Positions 17,762 through 27,406 of a DNA stretch of 64,000 nucleotides are shown one piece after another. The stretch is from assembly GCA_963678395.1 (NCBI GenBank), contig OY782827.1, positions 1,860,001 to 1,924,000 on the forward strand, in the 5' to 3' direction. Below the pieces are notes generated by a model that made no database searches, was not told where the DNA came from, and saw only the letters and a list, made by a program, of their open reading frames with translations. Made by a program: the position numbers and the translations under genes. Source of the DNA: JAAYAE01 sp963678395 (lineage in GTDB: Bacteria > Bacillota > Negativicutes > Acidaminococcales > Acidaminococcaceae). Position 1 is the first letter of the stretch, and the number at the start of each line of letters is the position of its first letter.

Positions 17762-18134
17762 GTGTTTTTTATCTTTTTTTTTAACTGTTACATCACCATA
17801 CCATGCCGTTCTTTGTTTACACGCTTCCTAGTGCATCATAGGTAAATTACCAAGTCCAAAGACCAGCTCTTGTAACCACCCAAAATAATCATCATTTTTT
17901 GCTTTTCAAGCACTGAACATTTAGAAATATACTTAAACCATTGCTGAAAAAACTTTTGTTTATAAGCAATTCATTATTTAATATCTAATTTAAATATACA
18001 AGAAAATCCTCTTTTATTATTAATAAAAGCTTTCACAAAAATGAATGATAACAAATATTGATTTAAGATAGCCATACTAGGTTATTCTACCCCAACATTT
18101 ATTATATAGCCATAAAATTTATGACATTTTAGCT
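17762..18134. other. AT-rich intergenic gap, no gene seen
   Basis: Between the str promoter and the rpoC 3' hairpin I see only AT-rich sequence with short frames on either strand, no ribosome-binding site followed by a plausible protein, no tRNA and no obvious riboswitch. Together with the flanking hairpin and promoter it makes a 523-nt space between rpoC and ybxF. Confidence 0.6.
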
Positions 18135-18184
18135 GGTCTATTAAATAAGGATTGCCTGTAAAGGCAGTCCTCATTTAATAGACC
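18135..18184 (-). terminator. Long hairpin after rpoC
   Basis: A stem of about 23 bp (18135-18157 with 18162-18184; arms begin GGTCTATTAAAT and end ATTTAATAGACC) with a 4-nt loop and two non-Watson-Crick positions lies 27 nt beyond the rpoC stop. In the minus sense it is not followed by a U tract (AGCTAAAATG), whereas on the plus strand TTTTAG follows. It may block 3' exonucleases or act as a weak terminator. Confidence 0.6.
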
Positions 18185-18211
18185 TTTTAGTAATTTACTC
18201 CAACATTTAGC

Positions 18212-21200
18212 TCAAATTACAGGTTTTATATTATTATACTTGATTTTTATATTACGATAACGACTCATACCGGTACCGGCAGGAATTAATTTGCCGATAA
18301 TAACATTTTCTTTCAAACCAATAAGTGGATCAACTTTACCTTTAATAGCAGCATCAGTCAAATTACGAGTTGTTTCTTGGAAAGATGCAGCCGACAAGAA
18401 GGAGTCTGTCGCCAACGAGGCTTTAGTGATACCCAAAAGCACAGGATGACCCTTTGCAGGTTCTTTATTCTCAGTAATAGCTTCCTCATTCTCAATTTCA
18501 AATTGTGCAACATCAACTATTTCACCTGGCAACATAGTAGTGTCACCAGCTTCGTCGATACGATACTTGCGCATCATTTGACGGGCCATTACTTCAATAT
18601 GCTTATCATTTATTTCAACACCTTGAGATTTATAAACTCCCAAAACTTGTTGAACTAAATAGCGCTGGGTAGCCCTTACACCACTAATCCGCAAAATATC
18701 ATGAGGGTTCAATGAACCCTCAGTCAAACGGTCGCCTACATTTACTTCATCACCATCAAACACATGTATTTTGGAACCATAAGGTACTTGGCAAGATTCT
18801 TCTTCACCACTAGCAGTAGTTATAACAATGAAACGAGTGCCTTCTTTTTCGTGCAAGCTAATCGTTCCTTTGTGTTCACTAAGCATACCAGGATGTTTTG
18901 GTTTTCGCGCTTCAAACAATTCTTCTACACGTGGCAAGCCCTGTGTTATATCGTCACCGGCAACACCACCTGTATGGAAGGTTCTCATTGTAAGCTGCGT
19001 ACCAGGTTCACCGATAGATTGAGCTGCAATTGTACCGACAGCCTCACCAACATCTACATTCCTTGCTGTAGCTAGGTTACGTCCATAGCATTTACGGCAA
19101 ACACCAAAATGGGATTTACAGTTAAGCACAGAACGAATTTTAACTTGTTTGCGAAGTGCAAAAATTTCATCGGCGATTTCTTCCGTTATATAGTCATTAA
19201 TACTATACAATATCTTACCATTAGCATCTTCGATGTTTTCCGCCAAATTACGCCCCACTATACGATCACGCAAAGATTCAATAACTGTTTGATTATTTTT
19301 ACCTTCGGTAATTGCCTCAATCTCAATGCCCTCGATAGTGTTATTGCGCACTTTAAATTCACGAATATGTCCATCCGCTAAAACTGCGTTAATAAGTTTT
19401 TTAGTAAAGGGCTCGCCTTCTTTACCCAAAATTTTACCCTCAGTGTTAATTAAGTCTTCAGCCAAAGGTTTATCCAAGAAGTGATGCATCATATGTTCTC
19501 TAAACACATGATTTGCTTCTTCATCGCTAACATTGATTTTCAGAGTTTCAACTTCATCATTACCAGCTTCATCTTTAGGATATAGTTGAATTTCCAAAAC
19601 TTTTGCAGCGTGAAGTTTATTGAACAGTTCTTCGCTAATCATAGTATCAGCCTCAGCGATAAGTTCACCTGTTTCAGTATTGGCAACGCTGGAAGCCAGT
19701 TGACGTCCGATGATGTATTCATGCAACTTGGTCTGACTAGCACCAATAGCAGCTTTACAATAACGAGTGCGTTCTTTCACAAGATCAAGACCTACAACAT
19801 CACAATCATCTTCACGAACAATTACGTCTTGTGCAACATCAACTAAACGACGAGTCAAGTAACCAGAATCGGCTGTACGCAAAGCTGTATCAGCTAAGCC
19901 TTTACGTGCACCATGTGTAGAGATAAAGTATTCCAAAACTGTCAAACCTTCGCGGAAGTTTGCCTTTATTGGGCGGTCAATGATACGACCGGAAGGATCT
20001 GCCATCAAACCACGCATACCGGCCAACTGACGAATCTGCTGCGTGTTACCACGAGCACCGGAATTAGCCATCATATACACTGGATTGAATTTATCCAAAG
20101 TTGTTTTCATCAATGCATCAGTTACATCATCGGTAGTCTTAGTCCACAAACCAATAACTTTGCGATAACGCTCATCAGAAGACATTAGACCACGACGGAA
20201 CAAAACTTCAACTTTATCAATTTCTTTTTCAGTAGCAGCCAAAATACCAGCTTTTTCCTTAGGTATTTTAATATCAGAAATAGCAATGGAAATACCCGCC
20301 TTACACGCACTATCATAACCCAATTTCTTAACTTTATCCAAAATTTCCGCAGTTCCAAAATTGCCATATAATTTATGGGCTTTAGCAACTAAGCGACCAA
20401 GTTCTTTTTTGTCAGCTAATTTTCCTAACAACCAGCTACCATCTGCATTTTTAGAATAGTACCGCATTTCCAAAGGCAATTCTTCGTTAAATATAAGATT
20501 ACCGGCAGAAGTTGTTACTAAGCTTTCACCTTCATTAGAAGCTTCAGGGAAAATTTCGGAATTAGGAACTAAAACTTTAACTCTAGCTTGTAAATTGACT
20601 GCCTTATGGAAATAGGCCAAAAGTGCTTCGTTAAAGCTGGTAAAACGCATGCCTTCGCCTTTGGCTCCGTCTCTAAATATAGTCAAATAATAAGATCCTA
20701 AAACCATATCCTGTGATGGTACAGCAACTGGTTTACCGTCTTTAGGCGCCAAGATGTTATTAACTGACATCATAAGAATGCGAGCTTCTGCTTGAGCTTC
20801 TGCTGACAACGGTAGATGAACAGCCATCTGATCACCATCAAAATCTGCATTATATGCAGTACAAACCAAAGGATGTAATTTAATAGCGCGTCCCTCAGAT
20901 AGTATTGGTTCAAAAGCTTGAATACCAAGTCTATGCAAAGTAGGAGCACGATTTAATAACACTGGATGCTCTTTAATTACATCTTCTAATACATCCCATA
21001 CTACCGTAGTTGCACGCTCTACCATACGCTTAGCGCTCTTAATATTATTAGCAGTACCATCACTAACTAATCTTTTCATAACAAAAGGCTTAAACAATTC
21101 TAGCGCCATTTCTTTGGGTAAACCACATTGATGCATTTTCAATTCAGGGCCAACTACAATAACAGAACGCCCTGAATAGTCAACGCGTTTACCCAGTAAG

Positions 21201-22192
21201 TTTTGACGGAAACGCCCTTGCTTACCCTTTAACATATCAGATAATGATTTTAACGCACGATTACCAGGGCCTGTTACGGCACGGCCTCGACGGCCATTAT
21301 CAATTAATGCATCTACAGCTTCTTGTAACATACGTTTTTCATTACGTACGATAATATCAGGAGCTTTTAATTCTTGCAACCTTTTTAAACGATTGTTACG
21401 GTTAATAACTCGACGATACAAATCATTCAAATCAGAAGTTGCAAAGCGTCCACCATCTAATTGCACCATTGGGCGCAAATCCGGGGGGATAACGGGAACA
21501 ACATCTAAAATCATCCAATCAGGATGATTTCCGCTTTTTAGAAAAGCTTCACAAACGTCTAATCGTCTGACAATATTACGGCGTTTTTGCATACTAGTTT
21601 CTATCTTTAGTCCTGCACGTAACTCTACAGCTAGCTCATCAACGTTTATTTCTTTTAATAATTCCTTAATCGCTTCAGCGCCAATGCCCACGCGAAAATT
21701 ATTTCCGCATTCATCAAGTTTTTCTATGTATTCAGACTCCGAAAGCAATTGTTTTTTTGATAAATTAGTGTCACCAGGATCAAGCACTATGTAGCTGGCA
21801 AAATATAAGACCTTCTCCAAAGCTCTTTGCCCAATATCCAAAATCGCACCCATACGACTAGGAATACCTTTGAAATACCAAATATGAGAAACAGGAGCTG
21901 CTAATTCAATAGAGCCCATGCGGTCACGACGAACTTTAGAACGCGTAACTTCAACTCCACATTTATCGCAAACTACTCCCTTGTAACGAATCCTTTTGTA
22001 TTTTCCACAGTGACATTCCCAGTCTTTCGTAGGCCCAAATATTTTTTCACAAAACAGACCGTCTCTCTCTGGCTTAAGAGTCCTATAGTTAATTGTTTCC
22101 GGTTTTGTAACTTCCCCATAGGACCATTCTCTGATCTTTTCAGGTGAAGCCAATCCTATCCGCATTGAATCAAAATTGTTTACGTCTAACAA
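18212..22192 (-). CDS. rpoC: DNA-directed RNA polymerase subunit beta'
   Basis: Largest RNA polymerase subunit, 1326 residues. Visible are the N-terminal zinc-binding CHCGKYKRIRYKGVVCDKCG, the catalytic NADFDGDQMAVH loop holding the three Mg-binding aspartates, the bridge-helix/trigger-loop region (REGLTVLEYFISTHGARKGL), and a second zinc site (CKSHFGVCRKCYG). The start is TTG behind AAGGGAG. It follows rpoB by 170 nt, of which 153 nt (including the TAG) is an open extension of the rpoB frame (see rpoB). Confidence 0.98.
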   Translation of the reverse strand: MLDVNNFDSMRIGLASPEKIREWSYGEVTKPETINYRTLKPERDGLFCEKIFGPTKDWECHCGKYKRIRYKGVVCDKCGVEVTRSKVRRDRMGSIELAAPVSHIWYFKGIPSRMGAILDIGQRALEKVLYFASYIVLDPGDTNLSKKQLLSESEYIEKLDECGNNFRVGIGAEAIKELLKEINVDELAVELRAGLKIETSMQKRRNIVRRLDVCEAFLKSGNHPDWMILDVVPVIPPDLRPMVQLDGGRFATSDLNDLYRRVINRNNRLKRLQELKAPDIIVRNEKRMLQEAVDALIDNGRRGRAVTGPGNRALKSLSDMLKGKQGRFRQNLLGKRVDYSGRSVIVVGPELKMHQCGLPKEMALELFKPFVMKRLVSDGTANNIKSAKRMVERATTVVWDVLEDVIKEHPVLLNRAPTLHRLGIQAFEPILSEGRAIKLHPLVCTAYNADFDGDQMAVHLPLSAEAQAEARILMMSVNNILAPKDGKPVAVPSQDMVLGSYYLTIFRDGAKGEGMRFTSFNEALLAYFHKAVNLQARVKVLVPNSEIFPEASNEGESLVTTSAGNLIFNEELPLEMRYYSKNADGSWLLGKLADKKELGRLVAKAHKLYGNFGTAEILDKVKKLGYDSACKAGISIAISDIKIPKEKAGILAATEKEIDKVEVLFRRGLMSSDERYRKVIGLWTKTTDDVTDALMKTTLDKFNPVYMMANSGARGNTQQIRQLAGMRGLMADPSGRIIDRPIKANFREGLTVLEYFISTHGARKGLADTALRTADSGYLTRRLVDVAQDVIVREDDCDVVGLDLVKERTRYCKAAIGASQTKLHEYIIGRQLASSVANTETGELIAEADTMISEELFNKLHAAKVLEIQLYPKDEAGNDEVETLKINVSDEEANHVFREHMMHHFLDKPLAEDLINTEGKILGKEGEPFTKKLINAVLADGHIREFKVRNNTIEGIEIEAITEGKNNQTVIESLRDRIVGRNLAENIEDANGKILYSINDYITEEIADEIFALRKQVKIRSVLNCKSHFGVCRKCYGRNLATARNVDVGEAVGTIAAQSIGEPGTQLTMRTFHTGGVAGDDITQGLPRVEELFEARKPKHPGMLSEHKGTISLHEKEGTRFIVITTASGEEESCQVPYGSKIHVFDGDEVNVGDRLTEGSLNPHDILRISGVRATQRYLVQQVLGVYKSQGVEINDKHIEVMARQMMRKYRIDEAGDTTMLPGEIVDVAQFEIENEEAITENKEPAKGHPVLLGITKASLATDSFLSAASFQETTRNLTDAAIKGKVDPLIGLKENVIIGKLIPAGTGMSRYRNIKIKYNNIKPVI

Positions 22193-22209
22193 GAATTGCT
22201 CACTCCCTT

Positions 22210-22362
22210 CTACTCAAGATCGTCTTTGGAGCCATCATCGGTTCCATCGTCTTTGTTTTTACCATCTATGTTATCTAAGTTCATATTCCCAATATCAGCT
22301 ATAACATCAAAGCTTCTTTTATCAATATCTTTGTCAACTCCGGTAGCAACTACAGCCGGAAT
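22210..22362 (-). pseudogene. Open 50-codon extension of the rpoB frame after the TAA
   Basis: Directly after the rpoB TAA, the same reading frame stays open for 50 codons and ends at TAG (22210-22212), 17 nt before the rpoC TTG. It starts IPAVVATGVDKDIDKRSF and ends DDGTDDGSKDDLE, continuing the acidic character of the RpoB tail. The rpoC ribosome-binding site lies just after the TAG, where it would be if the extension were the ancestral RpoB C-terminus. I infer a nonsense mutation or sequence error that removes the last 50 residues; readthrough is possible but unsupported. Confidence 0.6.
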
Positions 22363-25300
22363 TTAGCCCTTTACGTCCATATCTAATTCTCTTGCAACGT
22401 CATTGATATTAACATCATCTTCATCATCTTCATCATCTTCATCATCTTCATCATCTTCATCATCTTCATCATCTTCCAAGGAAATTTCTTCCTCGTCTTC
22501 GTTTAATACTTTGATGTCAAGACCTATACTTTGCATTTCCTTGATAAGAACCTTGAAAGACTCCGGCACACCCGGTTCAGGGATGTTTTCACCCTTAACA
22601 ATAGCTTCATAAGTTTTTACACGGCCAACTACATCATCAGATTTTACCGTAAGTATTTCTTGTAGTGTATACGCAGCACCATAGGCCTCTAATGCCCAAA
22701 CTTCCATTTCACCAAATCTCTGTCCACCAAACTGGGCTTTACCACCCAAAGGTTGTTGGGTAACTAAGGAATACGGTCCAGTAGAACGAGCATGTATTTT
22801 ATCAGCAACAAGATGATGGAGCTTTAACATATAAACACAGCCAACAGTTACCTGATTATCAAAAGGTTCACCGGTACGTCCGTCATACAAGACAGTCTTA
22901 CCACTAGCATCAATACCTGACAAAGCCAAGGTCTTGTTCATATCCTGTTCGTGAGCACCATCGAAAACCGGTACAGCCATAGGAACTGCATGATTAACCG
23001 TCTCTGGAACGCCATATTTTTCAGTGTCATAGCCAGCTTGCTCTAATTCACTAATAAGATTTTTATCGCCAGACTCAATTTTCATACCTAAAGCACATGC
23101 TGCCCAACCTAAATGTGCTTCCAAAATCTGTCCAATATTCATACGCGAAGGTACGCCCAAAGGATTTAGCACAATCTGTACAGGTTCGCCATTTGGCAAG
23201 AACGGCATATCCTCACGTGGTAAAATACGAGAAACTACACCCTTGTTACCATGACGACCTGCCATCTTGTCGCCTTCAGAAATTTTACGTTTTTGCGCAA
23301 TATGTACGCGCACTTGCTCGTTAACTCCAGGTGGCAATTCATCACCATTGTCACGCGTAAAAATTTTAACGCTAACGATAATACCCGATTCACCATGTGG
23401 TACGCGCAAAGAGCTGTCACGTACTTCTCTTGCTTTTTCTGCAAATATTGCTCTAATTAAGCGTTCTTCTGCTGATAGTTCCGTCTCTCCCTTAGGAGTT
23501 ACTTTACCTACCAAAATATCTCCTGGGCGAACTTCAGCACCGATGCGAATAATACCGCCTTCGTCTAAGTCTTTTAAAGCTTCCTCAGAAACATTTGGAA
23601 TATCTCTTGTTATTTCTTCAGCACCCAGCTTGGTGTCCCTGGCATCACAATCGTACTCTTCAATGTGAATAGAAGTAAAAACATCAGCTTTTACCAAATC
23701 TTCACTCAAAAGTACTGCATCCTCATAATTGTAACCTTCCCAGGGCATATAGGCTACAACTACATTGTGTCCCAAAGATAATTCGCCATGATCAGTTGCC
23801 GGTCCATCTGCCAACACTTGATTTTTTACTACCTTATCACCCTTATACACAATGGGTCTTTGGTTAACACAAGTGCCTTGGTTAGAACGTTTAAATTTCA
23901 AAATATTGTATTCATCATAATCACCGTTTTTAGTTTTAACAACAATACTATCACCTGTAACGCTATTTACTATACCGGCGTTTTTAGCCAAAATACAAAC
24001 GCCTGAGTCAACGGCTACCTTGTATTCCATGCCCGTTCCTACTACAGGTGCTTGAGTACTTAATAGTGGTACAGCCTGACGTTGCATGTTAGCGCCCATA
24101 AGAGCACGGTTAGCATCATCATTTTCAAGGAAAGGTATAAGCGCAGTAGCTATTGATACAACTTGCTTAGGTGATACATCCATAAAGTCTGCCTGTTCCG
24201 GCGGAATGGAAAGTACGGCATCCTTATCACGAGCAGTAACGCGCTCTTCTAAGAAAGAACCATCCTCACCCAAAGGTTCATTCGCTTGTGCGATTATATA
24301 ATTATCTTCTTCATCAGCAGTTAGATAAACTATCTCATTAGTTACTTTACGATGTTTTTTATCAACTCTACGATAAGGAGTTTCCATAAAGCCAAAGCGA
24401 TTAATAACAGCAAATGTAGATAAAGAACCAATCAAACCAATGTTCGGTCCTTCAGGGGTTTCAATAGGACATATGCGGCCATAATGAGAATGATGTACGT
24501 CACGTACTTCATAGCCTGCGCGCTCGCGAGATAAACCACCTGGTCCTAATGCAGACAAGCGACGCTTATGTGTCAATTCGGCCAAAGGATTGTTCTGATC
24601 CATAAATTGTGACAACTGACTAGAACCAAAAAATTCCTTAATGGAGGCTACTACAGGTCTAATATTAATTAAAGCCTGAGGCGTAATAACTTCTACATCT
24701 TGAATAGTCATACGTTCTTTAACTACACGTTCCATACGAGCCAAACCAATACGGAATTGATTTTGTAAAAGTTCGCCTACGCTACGTACACGACGGTTAC
24801 CTAAATGATCTATGTCATCTGGCAAACCCATGCCATCCATAAGATTTAATAAGTAGCCAAAAGAAACAATAACATCATCTGAAGTTATAACTCTAACTTT
24901 TTCACCAATATCAGTAGTAAAAAGAACCTTTTCAGGGGCTTCCATATGTTTTACAATAGCAAAATCATAGCCAGGTTGGTTGTAAATTCCACTGTTTTCA
25001 ATTTTTTCAATGGCAGCATCATCAATAACTGTGCCGGTCTTAAGTATAACTTCACCAATGTTTCCATCTGCATCTTTGACACAAATTGGTTCCATAAGTT
25101 CCTTGCCAAAAAGTCTCCTGCGCCAATTCATTTTTTTATTTACTTTGTAGCGACCAACGTTAGCTAAATCATAACGTCTGGAATCAGAAAATGTATTACG
25201 AATAAGTTGTTGTGCATTTTCTAAGTTGGCAGGTTCGCCCGGTCGTAATTTTTTGTAAATTTCTAACAGTGCTTCTTCTTCATTATGGGTAGCATCTTTT

Positions 25301-25959
25301 GCCAATGTTGCCAGCAAACAAGGATGTTCACCAAAACATGCCAAAATATCGTCATTGGTTGGAAGTCCCATGACGCGCAAAAGAGCTGTTGCAGGAAGTT
25401 TTCTCGTTCTATCAACACGAGCATAAATAATATCATTTAAATCAGTTTCAAATTCAATCCATGCTCCACGATTAGAAATAACTGTCGTCCCATAAATTTT
25501 CTTGCCAATGGGATCCATAACCGCGCTATAATAAACGCCTGGACTTCTTACTAACTGGCTAACAATAACACGCTCGGCACCATTAATAACAAAAGTACCC
25601 GTAGTCGTCATCAGCGGGAAATCCCCCATAAATACTTTGGATTCTTTAATTTCCCCTGTTTCTTTATACAATAAGCGAACATCTACATTTAGTGGTGCGG
25701 AATAGCTAGCATCGCGTTCTTTACAAGTTTCAACATCATACTTCGGGTCGCCCAAAGTGAAGCCTTCAAAAGAAAGTTCTAAGTTCTCAGTGAAATCTTT
25801 AATAGGAGAAATATCCTTGAAAATTTCACCAAGACCCTCTCTTATGAACCACTCATAAAATTTCCTCTGAAGGTCAATCAAATGTGGCATTTGCAGTACT
25901 TCATTGATTCTGGCATAGCTATACCGAATCCTATCACCAGTTGGAACCGGTTTAAACAT
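22363..25959 (-). CDS. rpoB: DNA-directed RNA polymerase subunit beta
   Basis: Catalytic RNA polymerase subunit. The ATG giving MFKPVPTGDRIRYSYARINE follows AAGGAG by 11 nt; a GTG four codons earlier overlaps that site. About 1198 residues. The rifampicin region reads SQLSQFMDQNNPLAELTHKR then LSALGPGG, with wild-type Asp, His and Ser at the classical resistance positions. C-terminal motifs include HLVADKIHARSTGPYSLVTQ and GGKAQFGGQRFGEMEVWALE. The C-terminus ends in an acidic tail made by seven 9-bp repeats (EDD units) and stops at a TAA after MDVKG, with a further open 50 codons beyond. The core enzyme is intact; only the tail is in question. Confidence 0.97.
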   Translation of the reverse strand: MFKPVPTGDRIRYSYARINEVLQMPHLIDLQRKFYEWFIREGLGEIFKDISPIKDFTENLELSFEGFTLGDPKYDVETCKERDASYSAPLNVDVRLLYKETGEIKESKVFMGDFPLMTTTGTFVINGAERVIVSQLVRSPGVYYSAVMDPIGKKIYGTTVISNRGAWIEFETDLNDIIYARVDRTRKLPATALLRVMGLPTNDDILACFGEHPCLLATLAKDATHNEEEALLEIYKKLRPGEPANLENAQQLIRNTFSDSRRYDLANVGRYKVNKKMNWRRRLFGKELMEPICVKDADGNIGEVILKTGTVIDDAAIEKIENSGIYNQPGYDFAIVKHMEAPEKVLFTTDIGEKVRVITSDDVIVSFGYLLNLMDGMGLPDDIDHLGNRRVRSVGELLQNQFRIGLARMERVVKERMTIQDVEVITPQALINIRPVVASIKEFFGSSQLSQFMDQNNPLAELTHKRRLSALGPGGLSRERAGYEVRDVHHSHYGRICPIETPEGPNIGLIGSLSTFAVINRFGFMETPYRRVDKKHRKVTNEIVYLTADEEDNYIIAQANEPLGEDGSFLEERVTARDKDAVLSIPPEQADFMDVSPKQVVSIATALIPFLENDDANRALMGANMQRQAVPLLSTQAPVVGTGMEYKVAVDSGVCILAKNAGIVNSVTGDSIVVKTKNGDYDEYNILKFKRSNQGTCVNQRPIVYKGDKVVKNQVLADGPATDHGELSLGHNVVVAYMPWEGYNYEDAVLLSEDLVKADVFTSIHIEEYDCDARDTKLGAEEITRDIPNVSEEALKDLDEGGIIRIGAEVRPGDILVGKVTPKGETELSAEERLIRAIFAEKAREVRDSSLRVPHGESGIIVSVKIFTRDNGDELPPGVNEQVRVHIAQKRKISEGDKMAGRHGNKGVVSRILPREDMPFLPNGEPVQIVLNPLGVPSRMNIGQILEAHLGWAACALGMKIESGDKNLISELEQAGYDTEKYGVPETVNHAVPMAVPVFDGAHEQDMNKTLALSGIDASGKTVLYDGRTGEPFDNQVTVGCVYMLKLHHLVADKIHARSTGPYSLVTQQPLGGKAQFGGQRFGEMEVWALEAYGAAYTLQEILTVKSDDVVGRVKTYEAIVKGENIPEPGVPESFKVLIKEMQSIGLDIKVLNEDEEEISLEDDEDDEDDEDDEDDEDDEDDVNINDVARELDMDVKG
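22413..22475. repeat. 7 x 9-bp minisatellite in the rpoB tail
   Basis: Seven exact tandem copies of CATCATCTT on the plus strand, encoding repeated Glu-Asp-Asp on the minus strand. Copy number in such a run can change by slippage in multiples of three residues without shifting the frame. Confidence 0.95.
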
Positions 25960-26172
25960 GTATTGACTCACTCCTTATAAAATTATTTTCGGAGGTGCAA
26001 ACACGACAAGAGACAAAAAAATAGCAGGCTCCTCAAAAAAAGTTTTTAAGTCCCGCTCGTTTGTCCAAGTAAATATCGTGCTCCATCTCCTCTACGTGAG
26101 CGGAAACGCGATGTTCAACCACTGAACCCTCGTGTCTCTGTGAAATTATATTATAAATCATTGTAGTAAGCC

Positions 26173-26201
26173 ATTTTATCACTAGTAGTTAAAAATGTCA
26201 A
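26173..26201 (-). promoter_or_regulatory. Sigma-A promoter before rpoBC
   Basis: TTGACA (26196-26201), a 17-nt spacer and TAAAAT (26173-26178) in the minus sense, directly downstream of the rplL terminator. It gives rpoBC its own transcription start with a leader of roughly 200 nt, which has no gene but several short inverted repeats (for example ACACGA near 26135 with TCGTGT near 26003). Confidence 0.8.
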
Positions 26202-26221
26202 TAGTTAAAATTAAAAAAGAA

Positions 26222-26245
26222 AAGGCTCTCAAAGCTGAGAGCCTT
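26222..26245 (-). terminator. Rho-independent terminator after rplL
   Basis: A 9-bp perfect stem (AAGGCTCTC/GAGAGCCTT) with a 6-nt loop, followed in the minus sense by TTTCTTTTTTAATTTT. It lies 14 nt after the rplL stop and separates rplJL from rpoBC, possibly with readthrough. Confidence 0.88.
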
Positions 26246-26258
26246 CACTATATAATTA

Positions 26259-26627
26259 TTATTTTACTTCTACAGATGCGCCAGCCTCTTCAAGTTTAGC
26301 TTTTAGAGCATCAGCATCAGCTTTGCTGATTTTTTCTTTAACAGCCTTAGGAGCTTCATCAACGATAGCTTTAGCTTCTTTCAAACCAAGACCAGTTACT
26401 TCACGAACAACTTTAATTACATTGATTTTGCTACCGCCAGCAGCAGTCAAAACAACATCAAATTCAGTTTGTTCTTCAGCAACAGCGCCACCAGCAACAG
26501 GAGCAGCTGCTACAGCAACAGGAGCAGCTGCAGAAACGCCAAATTTTTCTTCCAAAGCTTTTACTAATTCGGACAATTCCAACACGCTCATAGCTTCAAT
26601 AGCTTCCATAATTTGTTCTTTATTCAT
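26259..26627 (-). CDS. rplL: 50S ribosomal protein L7/L12
   Basis: Acidic stalk protein that recruits translation factors. 122 residues: N-terminal dimerisation domain (LELSELVKALEEKFGV), an Ala/Val-rich hinge (AAPVAVAAAPVAGGA) and the C-terminal factor-binding domain (GLGLKEAKAIVDEAPKAVKE). It follows rplJ by 64 nt and is closed by a terminator. Confidence 0.97.
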   Translation of the reverse strand: MNKEQIMEAIEAMSVLELSELVKALEEKFGVSAAAPVAVAAAPVAGGAVAEEQTEFDVVLTAAGGSKINVIKVVREVTGLGLKEAKAIVDEAPKAVKEKISKADADALKAKLEEAGASVEVK

Positions 26628-26691
26628 AATAAAATACCTCCAAAATTTTCTTTTTATTTTAGGGCTACACCCTAATTAACTTGCTTGCTGT

Positions 26692-27219
26692 TTATGCAGA
26701 TTCTTTTTCTTTACGAACAGCTTCCAAAACGTAAACGAAATTGCGGATAGTTCCTTGCAACACATTGACCAATCCGGAAATGGGAGCTTGCATACTTCCA
26801 AGCATTTTTGCCAACAACACTTCGCGAGAAGGCAATGCTGCCAATGCTTTAATGTCATCAGTAGTAATCATTTTGCCATCGAGAACTCCAGCTTTAACTT
26901 CTAACGCTTTATGCACCTTGGCGAAATCGTTAAGAATTTTAGCAACTGCAACTGGATCTTCAGGAGCTACTGCAATAGCAGTATTATGCTCTAAATAAGC
27001 ATCCATTCCTTCAATACCGGCGTCTTTAGCAGCAATACGAAGCAATGTGTTTTTAACAACAGTGTACTTAACACCTGCAGCTCGCATGGAACTTCTAAGT
27101 TTAGTATCTTCTGCTACTGTCAAGCCGCAATAGTTTACTAAAACAGTACATTTTGCACTACTTAATATTTCTTTAATCTCGGCAACTCTACTAGCTTTTT
27201 CAGGTCTAATACTATGCAT
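26692..27219 (-). CDS. rplJ: 50S ribosomal protein L10
   Basis: Stalk base protein that carries L7/L12 dimers and binds 23S rRNA. 175 residues with VLVNYCGLTVAEDTKLRSSMR and a C-terminal helix (QAPISGLVNVLQGTIRNFVY) for L12 binding. Preceded by an L10 leader that makes it the probable autogenous repressor of rplJL. Confidence 0.96.
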   Translation of the reverse strand: MHSIRPEKASRVAEIKEILSSAKCTVLVNYCGLTVAEDTKLRSSMRAAGVKYTVVKNTLLRIAAKDAGIEGMDAYLEHNTAIAVAPEDPVAVAKILNDFAKVHKALEVKAGVLDGKMITTDDIKALAALPSREVLLAKMLGSMQAPISGLVNVLQGTIRNFVYVLEAVRKEKESA

Positions 27220-27257
27220 CTTTACACCTCCTTGATTATGTTGTAATCAATTGAAAA

Positions 27258-27370
27258 GACCTCTCGGCGTGCAGCCGGAGGTCGTATATTTATACTTCTC
27301 CGACCTAGGCTGGTGATTTTATCTTTATGCATTGCTGCGCCTGCTGTCTACGGTCCGACGGTCATTTTCT
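27258..27370 (-). promoter_or_regulatory. Ribosomal protein L10 leader
   Basis: The rplA-rplJ gap carries the conserved L10-binding mRNA element. In the minus sense it reads GGACCGTAGACAGCAGGCGC, later GCCTAGGTCGG, and ends in a strong hairpin (27258-27283, GACCTCCGGC/GCCGAGAGGTC with a bulged A) followed by TTTT, which looks like an attenuator. Known members bind L10 or L10(L12)4 and reduce rplJL expression when the protein is in excess. Boundaries are approximate. Confidence 0.85.
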
Positions 27371-27406
27371 ATGTGATTTTTATAAAAAAACCTACTAAAA
27401 GCAGAT

